Notes under the pieces: generated by a model | The model's database searches: none | The model's input: the letters and a program-made list of their open reading frames with translations, nothing else | Told to the model about the DNA's origin: nothing | Source: Zasmidium citrigriseum | Taxonomy: Eukaryota > Ascomycota > Dothideomycetes > Mycosphaerellales > Mycosphaerellaceae | Assembly: GCA_002786025.1 (NCBI GenBank) | Contig: NHNW01000011.1 | Location: 124,001 to 188,000, forward strand | DNA length: 64,000 nt | Direction: 5' to 3' | In this document: piece by piece, positions 36,490-48,050 of the stretch | Layout: the number at the start of each line of letters is the position of its first letter | Position numbering within the stretch: the stretch's first letter is position 1 | Program-made: the position numbers and the translations under genes

Positions 36490-36940
36490 TCAGCGACCTC
36501 CATGGTGATTCAGCTTCTGGGTTTGATGGTGGATCCATGCTTTGGCCGTAGATGATGAGTTCGACGTTTCGAATATGGCCTCAGTCATCGTCAAGACAGA
36601 AAGAAGTCAGCTAGCGAGCTCGACATCGTCCAGGAAGTGGTTCTCCAGATGGACCATCTGTGTGCAGGGTCCGCACGTCAGCAACATAACGATATCACCG
36701 AGGGCAGAGTTGAGCAAGGCTGCAGAGACATCACCGGTTGCAGACAGCTTTGCTCGCACTGATTCCAAAGATGAAGTCGATCCCTGCCAGTTGATGACCT
36801 TTTCGAAAGCCTAGATCAAGTACCTTACCATCAGTGAGGTAGTCTTGTTCAGGGGTCCTTACCTTGACGCTTCGTCGTGAGCTGAGAACAACTCTTGAGA
36901 TGCTACTGTCACGTCCAAGGTGTCGAGTAATCAGGGCCAT
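36490..36940 (-). pseudogene. Disabled minus-strand gene fragment, possibly F-box/LRR-like
   Basis: The reverse strand starts MALITRHLGRDSS and runs to SSRRSVK (exon 36,863-36,940). A plausible 52-nt intron follows (36,811-36,862; GTAAGG...CACTGAT...TAG). The frame then continues AFEKVINWQGSTSSLESVRA and on to GDIVMLLTCGP and VHLENHFLDDVELAS, where TGA (36,607-36,609) stops it. After the TGA the same frame continues LLSVLTMTEAIFETSNSS to a second stop at 36,490. The pattern ALL...DIVMLL...P...M..L.L resembles the first leucine-rich part of fungal F-box proteins, but this is weak. It could be a short real gene or a decayed remnant. No upstream exon was placed. Confidence 0.35.
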
Positions 36941-39900
36941 CTTTTCGCCGTGTCAAGCTGATAGAGTGTGCAACTCTCTAAACGATGTGTAGATCACCAA
37001 TGAGAAAATATGGACAGGGGTCAGTTGAAGTCTGACTTCAGGCGTTCAAGATTGGCGACAGATATAGGACTTACAAATATCCACATGCCAATCAAGCATG
37101 TACAGACTATGTCGTGGTCGGTGAAGGTCGGAATCTCGGCATGCACGAGACGTCGTTGCTGAAGGACCCTTTGAGTGTCCCAGTCCAATGGATAAAGGAA
37201 GCGGCTCTGATCCAGCATCCCCGTGTCAGCAGCTTGATAGTGATGACTTGTGTTAGTCAACGGCATGTGTGTCTGAAACCTGGCTCGTGGAACTGCGGGC
37301 GCCTTCTGGAAGTCTAATGGAACCTAGGCATCTCACCTCGCTTTCCACTCAAATTAGGGAGGTCGAGATGGAGATTGCAGATTGTTCTCGAAACGGAGTA
37401 CCATACCACAAATTACAAGAATTGCAGTCTTCATCTCGTGTCCACCACGGCCGTAACTTTGACTGTCGTACGACGGCGAAGTAGACCAGAAGATCGCATT
37501 TACGGGCTCGAATGCCACATTCGGCACACAAGCTGCGCCATATCTGGGACTGCGGTTATCGTGGCACAGGGGATACCAGCTTCCGCAATCAGTTATCGCC
37601 CTGGTGAAACATGTCATTGAAGGCTCGTCGTCGTCCACCGGCGGCCGTAGGCTCTCGCTACCAGGACACGAGATCAGTAATATCGTCCTGGAGAAAGAGT
37701 TTGGCCGTCTCGATTTGAGTTGCTGAACGAGGCGGGTTAGCCGCACGTCGAGTCGATGGCCACTTCGGGAAGGTCAAGGGCGTCAGGAGTGTCGAGTGTA
37801 GCTGTGTTACACAGCATTAGCAATAGAGCCCGTGGGCTTCGGTTGACTCCACGTGGCGAGCGAGGAGGACCGGCGGGCGTCTGGCCAATGTACAGTAATC
37901 CTGTGCCGATGCAGGACGGAGGCCGTCGAGCAGGCCGTGGTCGAAGGGGAAGGTGCAACTCGGCTCCACATCTCGAATGCATCCAGGCTCAGGATGGCGC
38001 CAGCGACCTTTGTGGACTGCTCTCCTCACAGCTGTTGAGGCTCGTGAAGATGCGAAACGCAACAGCTGCCGTGTCCCAGCCAAGGCGCGTCGAAGCCCCT
38101 CACCAGTACCAAGACGACATTGGCACCGCAGCAGCAACAACGCGAAAGTGTCTTTTTCCAAGCAATAACAAAATACTACCTCGCGAGTCAAGCACGAGGT
38201 GCAGCAGTGAAGAAGTGCGAATCCTCCTCCTTCCCCAAACCTTAAGCGACGCTCAGCCCTACGAACTAGGATTCGAGCCCTCATGCTGGGATTGGACGCG
38301 CTAGCAGCAGAGAACGGCATTGCCGATCATTCATCACCGTATCTACGCTCTCGCAAATACGGAGCACTCGCGCTATCACCGCGAGTTAGGCTATCGTGCC
38401 CGCAGGGTTGATAGTCGAGTTGAGAGAAGCGTTGTACGAATGACAATTCGACATTCGGCTTTGCTGACTGGCCATCGGCACTGAGGTGAAGGATTCGGGA
38501 GGATGCGAAAGTACTAACAAACTTTCGCCTAACGACTACCAGCCCTCTCCGCTGGGCTTCTTCTGTAAGGAGTATCTTGCGGCGGGAGTAGTGACTGCGC
38601 ATTTTATTCCAGGCTAAATTCACGGAGCACCAGCCGGTTGGCGCATCACGAGCAGCTTTGGGGGCAACCCTTCTTCGCTCTTGACGCCCTATTGGGGCTA
38701 CAGCGAGAAGTCTCCCAACGGGTGCGGCTGAGCACTGTGATTCCACCTATTGCCAGAAACGACGTCTGCTCTGCGCCAATAGCCCTCGGTGCCTCAATAG
38801 GGCTTCCAGTGGTTAGTGACACCCTAGCTGCTGTTTCACTCGAGGCTGCCTGATGCTACGGCGTCTGGCACGCATCGCGAGGTCTGTGTGTGCTGCCAGA
38901 GCACAAGTCCAGAGCGGCGGGCCTGCAGAGGGCAGGGAGATGTGGTACACCACGTGGCAGTGAGCACCTATATCACATTTTGGTTCTGACTGACGGTAGG
39001 GCTGGCGCACACCGCGATGCTTGTGTTGATCGACCGCTAGACCGGGAGCAGCCGTGGCGAGTAAAGGGAGGCCGATAATTTTGGGCGAGCTTACAAACCT
39101 CCTTTGGGCAGATCCTTCGATGGTGAATCGTCAATTGAGGCCGGTAGGGCTGATGCAGGTGCTCCATACTGCTCCAGCGGCGAGCCAGGCGGGCAGCGGG
39201 CGCCAGGGTGTCGAGCGTCTCCAGACGTGGAGAGCGGTGAAGTCGAGCGGGCGTGCTGCAAGACTGCATCAGGGCCTAAAACTAACCGCAGACCACGAAC
39301 GCGAGGCTCAGGCGCCCAGCTCTCCCTCCCTGGAGGCGGAGGGAGATGCCAAACGCGAGCAGCGGGAGCTGCCAAACGGGCTGCCGCCGGCCAGCCTATC
39401 CTCCGCGCACCTACGCGTGGCCTCCTCTCTCCAACTTCTGGCTCCGTGTCTCAGGGCGCGCTCGCGGCGGCTGCCCTCGCGGAATGTTCACTCTCCACAC
39501 GCTACTGGCTTCATCATGGGAGCGTGTGAGGAGCGTTTCTTGCGGGCCCGCGGACTCCCGCCGGCATCGCGCTCATGACACTGTACAGTGACTGACTGAT
39601 GCTGAGCGAATGCGCGCGCGGCCACGGCCACAGTGGCATGGCATGGCAGCCGCTGCTCGCTGCTCGCTGCTGGACTGCACTGGACGTGGCCGCGGCAGCA
39701 TGGCATGTCGTGTCGATGGGCGATGCAGTGCTGGGCAGTGGAAGCGGCATCTCCCAATCTCCGCCGGAGCGCAATACCAGCCAACACTAGGACGACTAGG
39801 AAGCAGGCCTGCAGCCATGACGTGCCATTCACCGACTCTCGCTGTCGCGCCCGTCACGACTTTTGGCGGCCGTTTGGGTTATTCCTGGTGGCCTTTGTAA

Positions 39901-40328
39901 TCGCCCTCGCGACGAGCTTGCGGGCTCTCAGCCCTGCCGCAGCACGCAGCGGGGTTGGTTCACTCGCAGTGCTGCGACTGGCACTGCGCGGTGCGCCTTT
40001 GCGGTTGGTGTGCTGCTTCCGGCCCGCTCGCTTGGTCGTGTCCTGCTCGATATCGCCCTGTGCACGCTCGTCGGCAGGGTCTCTTCCTACGGCTCCGTAT
40101 ACGACGCTCGTAGCATGGAACCTTGCGAGGCACATGGGCCAAACCCGCAAGCCTGCGCAGGGATCGTTTCCGCCGAGATCCTTATGCCTTCGCTGGTGAC
40201 CTGATATATGGAGCCTAGATGGCCCCCTCCACCGGTTTCACTGCTACACACACCTGCCTCCAACTGTCTGCCTACTCTCCTCAACACACCTCTCTCTTGC
40301 CCGTGCTACTCGAGGCTTGTTGATCAAC
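36941..40328. other. Long intergenic region and presumed bZIP upstream region
   Basis: About 3.4 kb without a supported gene. Open frames overlap on both strands and show no family. From about 39,000 the sequence becomes GC-rich with many short repeats of GGCATGGCA and GCTCGCTGCT type (39,640-39,700). The last 100 bases before the bZIP start are pyrimidine-rich (CTCTCTTGCC), consistent with a promoter and long leader. Several upstream ATGs precede the gene. Confidence 0.45.
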
Positions 40329-41296
40329 ATGCAACGCCATTCGAGTTACGGCTATCCGCAGTACGCGGCAGCCGCTCCCCAGAAGCACTACCCAACTGCC
40401 CACAGCACCAGCAGTGCCTTTAGTGCCAGTGCCAATCCCAACGAGGACTGGACCAAGATCTCAGATCTTGCAGAACGGAGAAGGATACAAAACCGGATCG
40501 CTCAGAGGAACTATCGTGAGTTGCTTCGCTCTTCTGCTTCGTCTCGATCGATCATGCTAACAGCCTTTCCAGGCAAGAAGCTAAAGAAGCGTCTCGAAGA
40601 CCTCGAGAGGAGAGCAGGCTCGAGCTCAGCATCTCCCGAACAACGACACGAAGAGCTTCCCAACACGGACTCCATCCCATCAAATTCATCATCATCGTCG
40701 CAACGCAAGAGCTCGCATGGCAGCCGACGAGAACGAACGCCCGATGTCCTCACCCAGCAATACGTCTTGCCTTCAGATGATCGGGGCATGTTCTCGCAAC
40801 AGTACACAAGGCAGCTGTCAACGTCACCTCCTCCATTCTCCTACGCCACGATTCCTTCGGCGGAAAGTGTGAGCTATCAGGCTTACCCATCGGCTTCGTA
40901 TTGTGGCATTCCTGCCACCGGGGCCGAAGTTCCGCTCTATCCACAATACCTGCCCATCCAGCAGACATACGGGGTTCAGACCATGACCTCGCCGCCGATC
41001 AAGCAGGAGTACTACGGCGATGACGAGATCAACCCGTTCAGTATGTCGTACGCTGCGATTAACGAGATGCCGTCGTATCAAGAGATCCCTTATGTGAGTA
41101 GATACCAGCCACCACCCTCCTACCACCGGAATCATCAAAGTTTTCCGACGCGCAGGGGCTGATGCAAGGCCAGACACCACCGCTCTCAGAGGCATCTCCT
41201 GAGCACTGGCACGCCGGGTCTCCCCCAGACTATTTCCCAAGGACCCCGGCATCTCTCCGAAGTACGCCACCGCTCACGGTCTACGACCGCGCGTGA
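40329..41296 (+). CDS. bZIP transcription factor (three exons)
   Basis: A sequence-specific DNA-binding regulator. Predicted exons are 40,329-40,515, 40,573-41,093 and 41,141-41,296, giving 287 residues. Intron 1 (57 nt, GTGAGT...GCTAAC...CAG) splits the basic region; removing it gives RNYRKKLKKRLEDLERRAG. The basic region, residues 49-65, carries ERRRIQNRIAQRNYR with the N-x7-R signature (N55, R63). The zipper is short (L66, L70, L73), then breaks at AGSSSASPEQ, as in a known fungal bZIP group. Intron 2 (47 nt, GTGAGT...AAAG) leads to a C-terminus with GQTPPLSEASPEHW and TPPLTVYDRA; without it the frame would end in unrelated sequence at 41,162. An alternative acceptor (CGCAG, 41,155) would drop five residues. 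The rest is Ser/Pro/Tyr-rich. A single IKQEYYGDD motif (lysine in I-K-x-E) could be a sumoylation site. Target genes unknown. Confidence 0.88.
40516..40572 (+). other. bZIP intron 1
   Basis: 57 nt, donor GTGAGT, branch GCTAAC, acceptor CAG. Because 57 is divisible by three and has no stop in frame, an unspliced reading stays open but interrupts the basic region. Confidence 0.9.
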
Positions 41297-42393
41297 TGGC
41301 ACGATCACATCTTTACGAATGCATTATACGGAACGGACGGAAACTTGTAATTTTTGATTGTACATTTTGAAGCGCAGGCGTCTTGTGTCTTTGATTGGTC
41401 GGATCTAGATGAGATTTCTACGCGGGAGGCTATCTGAGCATTCGTTTGCGCGAGGATCGAGGGCTGCATGGATGGAACGAGCAGCGAGGAACACGCTCGC
41501 TGCAGGACGGCAAGCGGTCGTCGTCGAAAGCACCGAAAGAGAGAGCTTTCAAAGCACTACTACTACCTACTAGCAACTGCACATTATTGCAGATGCAGTA
41601 TAAAGTACGAACATCATATGCGCATGTTGCATGCTTCGCAGACTACACAATCCTAATCCTCAAAGGCGTTGATTCAAAGTCGACGCCGCAGTTCGATTCC
41701 TTGGCTTGTTTGGGTAACCGGAGCGACATTGACCTCAGTAGTGGAGGAGCCAGGATGGGAAGCCATCAGCGGGTACCTATTTGGGCGAATTCGGCGACGA
41801 GAGAGAGAACGGTGGCCGTCTGCGCCGAAGGTTGTCGTCACCGGCGAACTTCGCACTCGAGCATTCACTCATCATGACCAACGCACGGCGCGGACACTGC
41901 TCATGCTGGGCCTGCCACTCGGAATGATTATTATTGCCTCTAACATGAAGTCGCACTAAGGATTGCTGCTAGAACTAGCCCCGAGCGATCGGCGCCGTTG
42001 TAGATCTCTTGGGGATTCGGGGCCAGAGTCGTGATGGACGGACGGACGAGGTTCGTGCTGCTCGCAAATTCGTCTTGGACGGCGACGAAGCACCGCAACG
42101 TGCTGCGCGGCGCCGAGCACGCTCTGCTCGGCTTTTTCGCGTTTTCGACGCCGTGGCATGGCCCGTTGCGGTGATGTGCACTGTGCCCTATTCTCATGCG
42201 CGACAGTGGATGGATGGATGAAGCTTGCCGCACGTCAGGTTCAGCCCGAGTGCGAGCGTTGCCTCTGGTGGATGAAGTGCTGTGCCAGCCTTTTGTCCGC
42301 CGAGGCTGGCTTGAGGTGAGCCAACTGTCGCCGCCGCCAGGATTGCCGCACTATCCACCCATCAGTCGACATCATCGCACAACATCCCTAAAG
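41297..42393. other. Intergenic between bZIP and CIA30 genes
   Basis: About 1.1 kb with short frames only. AT-rich sequence just after the bZIP stop (TTGTAATTTTTGATTGTACA, 41,345-41,364) could contain its 3' end signals. No gene is supported. Confidence 0.5.
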
Positions 42394-43525
42394 ATGAAGC
42401 GGTATACGCTGTTTGGCGGCGAGAGGTGCGCGCTTTGACTAAACGAGATGATTAAGGGGCTTTGCTAATGGCGCCCCTCCCAGTGGATGGCACGCGAGCG
42501 ACTGGACCGCCTCAGACGATAGAGTGCGCGGCGGCAAGTCCCAGGTATGCTCGTACCAGACCACATGTTGTTATCGAGCTCCGCCGGCCGTGTGGACTGA
42601 CGAGTGAATGTGGCATTTTAGTCCTACCTCGACGTCGACTGCTCCGACAAGATTGGCCGCTTCCACGGTTGTCTCGATATCAAAACACTCGGTGGCGCGG
42701 GCTTTGCCAGCCAACGTACTACTGGCGACGATCGCGAGTGGGACCTGTCCGACTACAAGGGCATTCAGATATGCATCGAGAAAGGTGACAAAGTATGTCT
42801 CGTCACACGCGAGTCTTGCCCCAACAAGGGCTTTATGTAGGGCTTCTGCTAACACCAACCGTGACCAAAGAAGCGCTATACTTTCAACCTCAAGGACGAA
42901 TTGCTCCCCAAAGATCCCGAGACTGGTCGCGAGCAATCGAGTGTCTCGTATGAGGTTGACTTTGAGCTTCCACCGCAGGCAGAGCCTGGCCATGCATATG
43001 ATCGAAACGTCTTTATCCCTTGGAGCGCCTTCAATGCCACGTATAGGGGCAAACCTAAGAAAGATGCCAAGCCCATCGATTTGAAGAAGATCAAACGCAT
43101 GAGTATCATGATGCGAAGGTGAGCTCTCCTCCGGTACTTCTCCTTCTGGCGAGAGTTTGTGCTCACGAATCGATCCAGTTTCTTCGGCAGTCAGGAGGGT
43201 GATTTCTCCCTGTCCATGCGTTCGATTGCTGCCCTATCCGAGGTACCCTCCTCTCGGGATGAGATTGCCAGCGTGATCGACAATGGCGTGTTGGAGAAGG
43301 GCATGGTGGAGACCAACAGCACGCCCTCCCAGCCCTATCAATCAGGACCCGAGCGAGAGCTTACTCACGTAGGTGTTGAACAGATCGAAGGAGGAATTAA
43401 GCTGCTGACTGATGTGCTCGTCCCAGATTCAAAGACGCAGGAGGATTGCTTACCTCGTGGTCGGAACAATGGCCTTGGTCGCACTGTACTACTTCAATGG
43501 GGGCCACTTGGTCCTGTGCCATTGA
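42394..43525 (+). CDS. CIA30-domain protein with predicted C-terminal membrane anchor (six exons)
   Basis: It belongs to the NADH:ubiquinone oxidoreductase intermediate-associated protein 30 fold, a galactose-binding-like beta sandwich; the original member helps assemble complex I, while short fungal members are of unknown role. Exons: 42,394-42,425; 42,484-42,544; 42,622-42,792; 42,871-43,118; 43,179-43,368; 43,427-43,525, giving 266 residues. Introns are 58, 77, 78, 60 and 58 nt with GT..AG ends. Joined exons read LFGGESGWHASDWTASDDRV, RGGKSQ, FHGCLDIKTLGGAGFASQRT, KRYTF, FIPWSAFNATYRGK and SFFGSQEGDFSLSMRSI, the family's core. The last exon gives RRRRIAYLVVGTMALVALYY (237-256), a basic stretch plus a short hydrophobic segment, suggesting tail anchoring. 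If intron 5 is not removed, the frame instead runs to 43,644 with no hydrophobic end. Exons 1-5 are firm; the end is inferred. Confidence 0.82.
43369..43426 (+). other. Predicted CIA30 intron 5
   Basis: 58 nt with donor GTAGGT, branch-like CTGCTGACTGAT and acceptor CCCAG. It has the same size as introns 1 and 4. It decides between a tail-anchored and a longer soluble C-terminus. Confidence 0.65.
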
Positions 43526-43836
43526 TTCGTTGCAGCGAGTGGGCCTTTTACATGACCCGATTAGTGAAGCCACGCGAACCAACATCTTGGACAGATGATG
43601 CTGCGGCTGCCCTCTTCTTTGCCATCCTTCTCCAAAATGTATGATCGAGGTTCGACGAATCACGCCGGCCGTGGTCCTTCGCCGAACATGACCTACAGAG
43701 CAAGGGCTTCAAAGAGGATCACAAACCAACGCTGTATGATTAGGAGGCTTGATTCCCAATGTCACCTGCCACCGGAAACAGCCCTGGTGGCCACGTATTT
43801 ACAGAGGGGCTGAAAATGCGACCCTACGAGAGGGGC
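43526..43836. other. Downstream of the CIA30 gene, up to the transposon
   Basis: About 310 bp of unique sequence, presumably the 3' UTR and terminator region, ending directly at the inverted repeat of the large element. No other gene is seen. Confidence 0.5.
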
Positions 43837-43866
43837 CTAAACGTTAGTTTGGCTCAAAACTATGAT
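43837..43866 (+). repeat. Left terminal inverted repeat
   Basis: Starts CTAAACGTTAGTTTGGCT. It keeps CA (CTCAAAAC) and TG (TATGATC), so this end escaped RIP. Two GATCCTGTGA words follow at 43,864-43,889. Confidence 0.85.
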
Positions 43867-43994
43867 CCTGTGATTTCTTGATCCTGTGAAATCCTTAAAC
43901 TTCCGATATTAACCTAAATTCGGTTTAGTATAACGGGCAGATCCGTACTTTCAACCTTACCTCTCGACTTTAATAAACCTTCGTCCTATTATAG

Positions 43995-44032
43995 TTTTAC
44001 TATAAAGTAAGATTTATACTTCGTAGAGAAAT
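43995..44032. repeat. Hairpin element 1
   Basis: TTTACTATAAAGTA and TACTTCGTAGAGAAA face each other across a 7-nt gap. This is the copy nearest the left end of the transposon. Confidence 0.65.
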
Positions 44033-44719
44033 AGGCTAGGGTTATAATTAGGCTATTATTCTTAAGAGTAGGAATATATTAGACCTACGCCTAAGGAAGA
44101 GCGAAGGAGAGAGCCGTCTAAGACTATAATTAAAAGCTTACTATTATTACTACTCGATTTACTCGCTTAGAATTACGCTATCCTATACTTAGTATAGGTT
44201 AGATAGAGGATTCCCTATTTAGTTCTTCCGCGAAGTAAGGGCCCTACTTTATAGAAGAATAATAATAGGGAGTAAAGTAAAGGAGCGTATATAAATAGGG
44301 ATAATAGAAGCTAAGAAATTAAAAAGGCTACTCTTTACTTATAGACTTCTAATTTTCTTCTTCTACCTATATACCCGCTTCCGATAACTATCTTAAACAC
44401 TATCTATATTATAATAGTTATTATAAATATACTACCGCCGCCGCCGCCTACTATATCTAGCGCTTATCGTTTCGTCCTATCCTTTATTAAAGATAACGAA
44501 GTTAGTCTTCTATCTCTTAAGTAGCGTCGAGCGAGTTTAGAGCTAACTAGCGGTATAGAGTGTTACTATTAGCCGCGCTAATAGCCTCTTCTATAGCGAG
44601 CTTCGCTTATAGTTTAATAAGAATAGCGATCGTTATCCTAGCCTTAGTCCTCGCGAGCGTACTTTTACGCGCTAGGCCTTAGCCTTTACTCGTACTCGCT
44701 CTATTAGTATATCTTCTTC

Positions 44720-45100
44720 TAGCGAACGATTAAACTTTAGACGATAGTATACTAACTTTAATATAGGCTATCTCTTCCTCGCTCGCGTCTACGCCTATAT
44801 TACCGCCTATTATCTAGCCGCTTATACTACTCTACTTACTAGTACTCGCGCTCGTCTCCTCGCTTACTCCTTTAGTACATATTTAAATATTAGACTTTAG
44901 ACGGTAGCTTACTAATATTAATATAGGCCGTAATCTACTCGCTCGCGCTCGCGCTTATATCGCTACTCGTCGTTTAGCTACTACTCGTCGTTTTACTAGT
45001 ACTACTAGCGCTCTTCTCTTTAGTAAGTCTCTAACGACTCGACTACTTAAACTTTAAAGGATAGTAAGCTAATATTAAAGTAGTCTATCGCTTATAGGTA
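44720..45100 (+). repeat. Three degenerate direct repeats
   Basis: Words of the form AAACTTTAGACGATAGTA...CTAATATTAATATAGGC recur at about 44,733, 44,890 and 45,050, about 160 bp apart and increasingly diverged. Confidence 0.55.
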
Positions 45101-45830
45101 CGCGCTTATAAGCGTAGAGCTACTACTACTACTACTACTACTCCTTTACTATCTTTATTAGATTTCGATAATAATATTAGCGGCTTATAAGTCTTCTAGT
45201 CCTCGCTCGATCTATAGCTAGACTAGTAGCTAATATATAGGTATAGTATACTTAACGACGACGACTTTATAGGCCCTAAGCTCGACGATACTACTACTAC
45301 TACTACTATTACTAGCTAGCCTACTATCGGTAATCCCTCTACTAGCTCTAGCCCTATTACTAGCCCTCTCCCTACCTCTACCGTCCCTATTATAGCCCTA
45401 GTAGCCTCTAAGTCTACTACCGCTACTACTATACTACGCCCTATTAGTCGGCTAAAGAGGTCGACGAAGGTTACTCTTCGTCGCCCCGAGTAGGAGAGTA
45501 AGTAGTAGTTAGTCCCTAAGTATAAGTAGGGTAAGCTAGAGGACTAGAAGAAGTCTAATAAGGATAGGTACTACGCTTAGTCTAAGGTAAGTAATTTAGA
45601 TCCTAAGCTAGCTATAAATCGATAGATTACTAACGTTTCGTAGACTAGCCGCCTTATAGAGGAGAATAGTATTCCGTAGGCTACTAGGCCTTATAAGAAC
45701 TACCGTCGTAATAGTACGTAGTATATAGTACCGCTAGAGGGCGGTAAATATATAAAGTACGTCTTTAACGTTAAGCCCTACGAGCTATAGATAGCTATTA
45801 TTTTAGGTTACTATATAGCGTCTATCTACT
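45080..45830 (+). pseudogene. Unassigned S/T-rich coding relic
   Basis: Plus-strand frame with only TAA/TAG stops. A run of Thr codons (ACT repeats at 45,121-45,145 and again 45,290-45,310) flanks DFDNNISGL and NDDDFIGPKLDD. A low-complexity Ser/Thr/Pro stretch follows, then a basic part, STKVTLRRPE and KLED-x-KKSNKDRYY, and an end with PLEGGKYIKYVFNVKPYEL. The family was not recognised. It is the only plus-strand coding relic I can support inside the large element. Confidence 0.4.
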
Positions 45831-46083
45831 ATACTATATCTACTATACTATATCTATATACTAGGAGCGTTTTACTATAGGCGTTTTACTATATTATATC
45901 TACTAGGTCCCTATACTTTAGGCTAGGCCTTAGAGCCCTATAAATAATAAAAGCTTACTCTATCTATATATTCTCGTTTTCCTTCCTCGTCTTAACGTTA
46001 ATATCTCGTCTTAATCGCCTATCTTAGTTAATTAGTATTAACTCCCTCTTAAAGTATAGCTTCGAGTATACCTCTAATTACTA

Positions 46084-46127
46084 GAATTCTTCTATAAAGC
46101 GGCGTATATATATTATAGAAGAATTAC
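46084..46127. repeat. Hairpin element 2
   Basis: Arms AGAATTCTTCTATAAAG and ATTATAGAAGAATTACT. It is followed at about 46,151 by ACGTATACCGCGAATCGACT, a phrase also found after element 3, so the two belong to a local duplication. Confidence 0.65.
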
Positions 46128-46209
46128 TTATATTTAGAAGATATAGCTTACGTATACCGCGAATCGACTAGGTAGTCGTACTCCTTATTCTTAACTTATA
46201 TATATATTT

Positions 46210-46266
46210 CTAAGTACTAGAATTTTTCTACGAAGTAGCGTATATATATTATAGAAAAATTACTTA
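46210..46266. repeat. Hairpin element 3
   Basis: Arms run outwards as far as CTAAGTA / TACTTAG; core AATTTTTCTACGAAG. The duplicated downstream phrase is at about 46,305-46,324. Confidence 0.65.
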
Positions 46267-46670
46267 GCTTTAAAGCGTATAGCCCTTAAATTAAATCCTT
46301 ATTCTACGTATACCGCGAATCGACTAAGCGACGCTATCTTCCTCTTTCTTAACCTCTAGCCTAGTAGTATACTTCTTCTTAACCTCTAGCCTAGTAGTAT
46401 ACTTCTTCTTAACCTCTAGCCTAGTAGTATACTCCTTCTTCTTAACCTACTTCGCTAGAACGGTAACGCTAAGCCGTAGAAAGGTTTAGACGTCTAGTAC
46501 GGCGATAGAAGGTTTAGACGTCTAGTATAGCGATACGAGTATAAGACGTAGGCTAGTTAAGACAAGATAGACGATTCGTAATAGCTAGAGTATTAAATCC
46601 TTCTATAAGATAATAGTATACTATACGTACTAACGGGGATCCTTATAGCTTAGTAGTATATAGAGTATCG

Positions 46671-46711
46671 AATTCTCCTACGAAGTAATAGCCTAGCTTT
46701 ATAGAAGAATT
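46671..46711. repeat. Hairpin element 4
   Basis: AATTCTCCTACGAAG faces CTTTATAGAAGAATT across an 11-nt gap. One arm has CG where the other has TA. Confidence 0.65.
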
Positions 46712-47426
46712 AGTAACCTTACTAAAGAAACGGAACTTAGGTACCTTTCGTATTAAGTATTTCTATTAGTAATAGTACTACTATCTAATATATCTTTTAC
46801 GGGCCCTACTACTTACGTCCGCGCGATTAGTAAAGTCGGAGAGATAACGTTAATTACTAGGTATTAGGCCGCTATATAGATACTCTTCTAGGGGTCCTTA
46901 AGCGCTAGTATTACTATTAAGAGTCTATTATAATCGCGTCGTTCTAGCGTATTTAGGCGTTCTAGCTTCTTAGGAAGGCCTAGCGCTCGTAGATAGTTTT
47001 CCCGCTCGAGTCTCTAATATATTAGAAGTTATTTAGAAGTAGGCTAATAAGATATAGGTATATAGAGGTAGTAGATTAAAGATAGAGGATATAGAGGTAG
47101 TACGGAAGTCCTAGATACGTCGATAAAGCTATAGTAGGTAAATAAGCCGCTAACGCGTATTAAGATATAAGTTATAGTATAGATAATAGATATATATTAT
47201 ATCTAGTACGACGTCTATAGTAACTCGAGAGATCTTAGCCTAAGGTACTAGGGTTACTTAAGGTAAATATATCTACTAGGGTTAGGGACTATAAGGGTAG
47301 TATACTATTAATATAGCTTAGAGGTAGCTCGCTATTTAATAGATTAACTAATTAATCGATTTGGAAAATTACTATATACTTAAGAAAGCTAGTATAGGAA
47401 GTAGAGTATTTAGGGGGTAAGTCTTT

Positions 47427-47468
47427 AATTTTACTATAAAGTAGAATATATACTTCGTAGAGAAATAG
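47427..47468. repeat. Hairpin element 5
   Basis: AATTTTACTATAAAGTA and TACTTCGTAGAGAAATA. Close in sequence to element 1. Confidence 0.6.
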
Positions 47469-47721
47469 TTAGCCGAGCTAGGTATTAAAGAACTTCCGAG
47501 ATATAAATATAAGTAGAAGGGATAGATAAGGCTAGAGTAGTAATCGACGAAACTCGTAGACTCGGTCTAATACGAAGTAAGTAACTATAGTTAAAGAGTA
47601 ACGAAAAGGGGTAAGCTAGTTAAAGAAACGATTTACTATACTAGCGGTTAGGGAAGATTACTATATTCTAGCTACGAAGACGGCTCTCTTACTACTAAGA
47701 TAGCTCTAAAGGCTTAAAATA

Positions 47722-48050
47722 GCTACTATCTAACCGTAGAGAGAGCTCTAATACTTAAGATCTACTACTATCTAACCTTAGGGGTAGCGAGATACTTAAG
47801 ATCTACTACTATCTAGCCTTCGGGAGCGTTCTAATACTCGAGATCTACTACTATCTAACCTTAGGGGCGGCGAGATACTTAAGATCTACTACTATCTAGC
47901 CTTCGGGAGCGTTCTAATACTCGAGATCTACTACTATCTAGCCTTCGGGAGCGTTCTAATACTCGAAATCTACTACTATCTAGCCTTAAGGGCGGTAAGA
48001 TACTCTAAATAGTCTACTATCTATCGTTAGCGATAGCTCTAATACCCGAG
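47722..48050. repeat. Tandem array, about 41-42 bp units
   Basis: About seven to eight units centred on GATCTACTACTATCTAGCC alternate between a CTTCGGGAGCGTTC and a CTTAGGGGCGGCGA type. The two unit types are interleaved. Confidence 0.8.

Noticed and set aside
38240..38305. GGATTCGAGCCCTC resembling a tRNA T-arm.
   Set aside because: The stem does not pair and no acceptor, D or anticodon arm can be built around it.
37354..38320. Several frames of 130-180 codons between the ACT and bZIP genes.
   Set aside because: They overlap one another on both strands and show no recognisable family; they look like chance open frames.
43159..43644. Open frame to 43,644 as the true end of the CIA30 protein.
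   Set aside because: It needs a 58-nt segment with perfect intron signals to be retained and gives a tail without conserved or hydrophobic character. It is kept as an alternative only.
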